DNA from: JARRON01 sp037383845
GTDB taxonomy: Bacteria > Pseudomonadota > Gammaproteobacteria > Steroidobacterales > XN24
Length of the DNA: 35,687 bases
Direction of reading: 5' to 3'
NCBI GenBank assembly: GCA_037383845.1
Contig: JARRON010000018.1
Coordinates: forward strand, 1 to 35,687
Below are positions 33,501-35,687 of this stretch, in pieces (the stretch's first letter is position 1; every line of letters begins with the position of its first letter). The notes below the pieces were generated by a model. It was not told the DNA's origin. It saw only the letters and a list, made by a program, of their open reading frames with translations, and did no database searches. Both the position numbers and the translations under genes were made by a program.

Positions 33501-35687
33501 ACCCTTCCGCGAACTGGCGCAGCATCTCCAGGTGGCTGCTGGCCTCCCGGGTGAAGATGTCCCGGAGCACCGGGTCCATCTCCGGCACCTCCGGCTCCGC
33601 CGCGCTGGCCGCTTCGGCTTCCGCCTCGGCTTCGCCCAGGGTCGTTTCCAGCAGCGCCTCGGCATCCGGCCGACCCTCGGCGAAGGCATTGGCCTGGGCG
33701 ATGAAAGCCACCGGATCGATGTCCGGCTGCCGCCCGGTCTCGAGCTGCTCGATCAGCGAGTCCACGGCACCGGTGGCCCGGTCGAGGAACCGCACCAGGC
33801 CGTCGGTGCGCTGGATCCGTCCCTCCAGGAGGGCATTCATCAGGTTCTCGACGGACCAGGCGTATTCCCCCAGCAGGCTCGCGCCCACCATCCGCCCGCT
33901 GCCCTTGAGCGTGTGGAAGCCCCGCCGGACGGTGGTAAGTTCATCCACCTGCTCGGCGTTGTCCCGCCAGACCGGGAAATGGCTGCGAATGGCGCCGGCA
34001 AGCTCCCTGGCCTCCTCGATGAAGAGTTCCAGAAGCTCCGGATCGGGATGTTCCGCGCCGGCGAAGACGGGGATCTCCGGCGGCGCCGGCGCCTCGATGC
34101 CCTTCTGCGCCGTGTCCTCCTCCGACGCCGCAGGAGTGAGCTCCACGGTCTCAGGGAGCCGCGCTTCCTCCACCGGCTCGTACTCGGGCACCTGCTGACC
34201 GAGCACGTCCATGGCGTCCAGGCAGGCCTCGGCGTTCTCCAGCATGAAGGCCGGGTCCCGACGTCCTGCCTGCACGGTCTCCATGAAGTACTCGAGGCTG
34301 ACGATGGCGTCGGCGAGCCGGTCAAGGGATTCCTGGGCCATTTTCGGCGCATCTGGCGCCAGCACGGTCCGAACCGCGCGGGTGATCCGCTCCAGCACCG
34401 CCACCGCCCGGTGCCGTTCCAGGACCAGCATGGCGGCGGTGACACCCTTGAGAAGATCGGGCACCGCGTCCACCACGTGGGGATCAACAGGTCCGGCCAG
34501 GCGCTCGCTGATGGCGTCCCGGACCCGGGCCATGTTGACCAGGCACTCCCGGAGCACCACCGAGGTGACGTCGCCGAACTCGTCGTCCGGTTCCTCCGTC
34601 TCCGCGGTCTCTCCGGCGGGCTCGCCGGTCACGAGGCGCATCAGCTGCTGGTCAAGGTGGTCTTCGACCTGAAGCAGGCTGGCGGCGATGGCCAGCAGTT
34701 CCTCCTCCCGGGGAGGAGCCTCGCCCGCCAGCGCCCCGCGGAGCTTCTCCGCCTCGGCCTGCACGCTGGCGCGCAGCTCGCCGAGACCCAGCACGCCCAG
34801 GGTGTCGCCGATCTTCTTCAGCAGGTCCAGCTGTCCCTCAAGGCCGTCCGGGGGCGCCATGCCCGTCCTGGCGTAAACGTCCAGGACGTCCTTGATCTTG
34901 TTGAGGTCTTCCCGGATGGCGTCGGCCACCGTGCGCATGAGCTTGACGCTGGGACCGGAGAGGCCTTCCCGGGCCTCTTCGAGTTCATCCGCCTCGGGCA
35001 GGAGGTCGGCCAGGCTGAACGCGTTGCGGATGGCGGTGACCCGGCTGCCCCGGGTGCTGGCCCGGGCGACGTAGAACAACAGGCTGTTTAGCAGCTCCAC
35101 CGGGGGAGCCGCCGCGAAACCGGCCTCGCCCTCGTCGATCAGCCGGCGGATCTGGCGGTCCACCTGGCCCAGCAGCCGCTTCACTGCGGCGCTCACGCCC
35201 AGTCCGCCCTGGCGCAGAGCCTCCACGAGCCCCCCCAGCACCCACCAGACCTGGTAGACCGGGACCTCGGCGGCCGCCCGTTCCAGGCTGGACGTCACGT
35301 CCGCGATGATGGCCAGGCTGCTGTCCGGTCGTTCGCCCTTGAGCCAGGACAGCAGGGCGGCCTGGTACCGCGGCCGCAGCCGGCGGGCCAGTTCCACGAT
35401 GTCCTCGCCCGAGGGCTGGGGGCGCGCGCCCCGGGCCAGCAGCTGCCGGTCCGTGGGCAGGTTCAGAAGCAGCAGCGTGTTCTCCGACAGCATCGGCACG
35501 CCGCGCCCGGCCCGCAGGTCGTTCAGGATGGGCAGAAGCACAAGGGGAATATCCCGGCTGCCGTTCAGGACCCGCTCCAGGTAGGCGGGCAGCTGGACGA
35601 TCCCTCGGGACAGCGCATCCAGGGCCTCGCCGTGAAGGTGGCCCTGGGAGGCGTTGTCCATGAGGTATCGGCCCAGCTGTTCCATCT
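30550..35687 (-). CDS. chpA: ChpA-like hybrid chemosensory kinase (N-terminus beyond window)
   Basis: At least 1711 residues are visible (numbered from an ATG at 35685 that may be internal). An N-terminal FimL/ChpA-like helical region (~1-550) comes first. Three HPt domains follow, with phospho-acceptor candidates H591 (HTLKGSGRM), H747 (HTLAGSANM) and H889 (HTLKGGARL). A Pro/Ala/Glu-rich linker spans ~965-1100. After it are a dimerisation domain, an HATPase domain (LEHLLRNAVIHG, DDGAGLD, GRGVGMDVV), a CheW-like domain and a C-terminal receiver with D1633 (VMLLDIEMPRMDG). In Pseudomonas ChpA controls type IV pilus twitching and surface sensing via cAMP; that role is inferred here. The upstream pil genes would lie past 35687. 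Confidence 0.93.
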   Translation of the reverse strand, partial: MEQLGRYLMDNASQGHLHGEALDALSRGIVQLPAYLERVLNGSRDIPLVLLPILNDLRAGRGVPMLSENTLLLLNLPTDRQLLARGARPQPSGEDIVELARRLRPRYQAALLSWLKGERPDSSLAIIADVTSSLERAAAEVPVYQVWWVLGGLVEALRQGGLGVSAAVKRLLGQVDRQIRRLIDEGEAGFAAAPPVELLNSLLFYVARASTRGSRVTAIRNAFSLADLLPEADELEEAREGLSGPSVKLMRTVADAIREDLNKIKDVLDVYARTGMAPPDGLEGQLDLLKKIGDTLGVLGLGELRASVQAEAEKLRGALAGEAPPREEELLAIAASLLQVEDHLDQQLMRLVTGEPAGETAETEEPDDEFGDVTSVVLRECLVNMARVRDAISERLAGPVDPHVVDAVPDLLKGVTAAMLVLERHRAVAVLERITRAVRTVLAPDAPKMAQESLDRLADAIVSLEYFMETVQAGRRDPAFMLENAEACLDAMDVLGQQVPEYEPVEEARLPETVELTPAASEEDTAQKGIEAPAPPEIPVFAGAEHPDPELLELFIEEARELAGAIRSHFPVWRDNAEQVDELTTVRRGFHTLKGSGRMVGASLLGEYAWSVENLMNALLEGRIQRTDGLVRFLDRATGAVDSLIEQLETGRQPDIDPVAFIAQANAFAEGRPDAEALLETTLGEAEAEAEAASAAEPEVPEMDPVLRDIFTREASSHLEMLRQFAEGCRLRSPPFTVTEDAHRASHTLAGSANMAGVASAVAVARPLNEYLRRLYDDRAGLPEEGLRLLEEAIGAVDAVVQGLQEGRGPGEPDREVADAIRALHDEYQLRAEAGDGEAEPTEELDAEIAALFCEEAAEILEESQGAMARWRAGADTGDALRSLQRHLHTLKGGARLAGISVMGDFSHQMESLFEALAEGRQQAAAGTADLAQDCLDALAAMLDTVSSGQMPAARPDLAGRLDAALAGESEPVVPAPETEHPAPEAPVPGIGEAAGEPAEAELPAAEEPAGEEVAGGEPEPGEAATEPPAAAESPPAAPAEAVPPPEAPEPPVPEIPGPPPEPGPAQPPVIQWGAPPSPPPRPAPPEVPLPAATAASPPPRQELARVDADLLEQLLNSAGEVGIFRSRLEEQVGSIEFNLQELAGTVIRLRDQLRKLEMETEAQILTRHEGEMDARGEFDPLELDRYSTIQQLSRALAETSSDVASIQDLLGDRVREAENLLVQQSRAVSELQDGLMRTRMVPFNRHAQRLSRLVRQTASEHGRRADLQVEGGTAELDRQVMERMLAPLEHLLRNAVIHGIEPPEIRRERGKPETGRLGVSVRREGAEVVVEVSDDGAGLDTDAIRRRAEATGLIEPGGSLTEAEAARLILEPGFSTAEALTQSAGRGVGMDVVASEIRGLGGTLHIESRPGSGARFEIRLPFTRAITQALIVRAGSEWYALPLPAVEGVVRVPAAELGRYLGPEAVPYRYGDEDYRFQHVGALVDGEAAPLPESGAVPAILVRTGGQPTALLSDEMLGAREIVVKALGPQLTSIRGIAGATILGDGRIVLILDVAALIRAQEALPAPAAAPAPKEPREDDRVFVMVVDDSITVRRVTERLLERNGMRVVTARDGVEAVTLLQEQVPDVMLLDIEMPRMDGYEVASHVRNDPRLRHIPIVMITSRVGDKHRSRAFDIGVDHYLGKPYQESDLLAAIENLAGKGSGEEAADG

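Noticed and set aside
30643..35091. Open frame of 1482 codons on the plus strand, opposite the ChpA-like gene
   Set aside because: It is the mirror of a strongly supported kinase gene. High GC removes stop codons from other frames, the translation is low-complexity His/Arg/Gly/Leu, and no domain or ribosome site is evident.

Overview
The window is GC-rich, gene-dense bacterial DNA. The rRNA sequences, a PduO-type adenosyltransferase, a BtuB-type receptor, AmpD/AmpE and a ChpA-type pilus chemosensor all point to a gammaproteobacterium. I infer a Chromatiales- or Pseudomonadales-like lineage but cannot fix the genus by eye. Coding regions run almost edge to edge, with many 4-bp start/stop overlaps, frequent GTG starts, and G or C at most third codon positions.

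Layout. (1) 1-3335, minus strand: a ribosomal RNA operon read leftward. It has tandem promoters P1 and P2, boxA, 16S, tRNA-Ile(GAT), tRNA-Ala(TGC), a second boxA, and the first ~950 nt of 23S (cut by the window edge). (2) 3495-6776: a SIMPL-domain protein, a cytochrome b561, a convergent cytochrome c', and tyrS. (3) 6850-11653, plus strand: an MepM-like M23 endopeptidase, anmK and ppk1. (4) 11640-18956, minus strand: a coniferyl-aldehyde-dehydrogenase-like enzyme, a GAF-GGDEF diguanylate cyclase and an orphan FbpC-like ATPase, then rppH, a coiled-coil membrane protein (DUF6776-like), a bactofilin, erpA and ppx. (5) 19061-21559: a CPXCG zinc-ribbon protein overlapping a membrane-anchored protein with a metzincin signature, facing a PhzF-like protein and an inositol-monophosphatase-family enzyme. 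(6) 21618-25243: a cobalamin riboswitch, btuB, a cob(I)alamin adenosyltransferase and a convergent btuF. (7) 25240-26696: ampD-ampE, overlapping btuF. (8) 26793-30069: argE, bioA, rsmE. (9) 30066-35687: a chpC-like CheW protein and a very large ChpA-like hybrid CheA, whose N-terminus runs off the window.

How it fits together. The rrn-tyrS-M23-anmK-(...)-erpA-bactofilin-DUF6776 order resembles the block I recall from Pseudomonas, but here ppk and ppx sit convergently inside it. Several neighbours touch the cell wall: the M23 peptidase, AnmK, bactofilin, and AmpD/AmpE. A second theme is vitamin B12 capture and activation under a riboswitch, where the binding protein BtuF is translationally coupled to AmpE. 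A third is surface and motility signalling (ChpA/ChpC and the diguanylate cyclase).

No CRISPR array, insertion sequence, prophage or integron is visible. The most interesting unexplained items are the metzincin-like protein and its zinc-ribbon partner, the ampD-ampE-btuF coupling, the symmetric overlapping stop regions at four of five convergent junctions, and the bactofilin/coiled-coil pair near an M23 peptidase.
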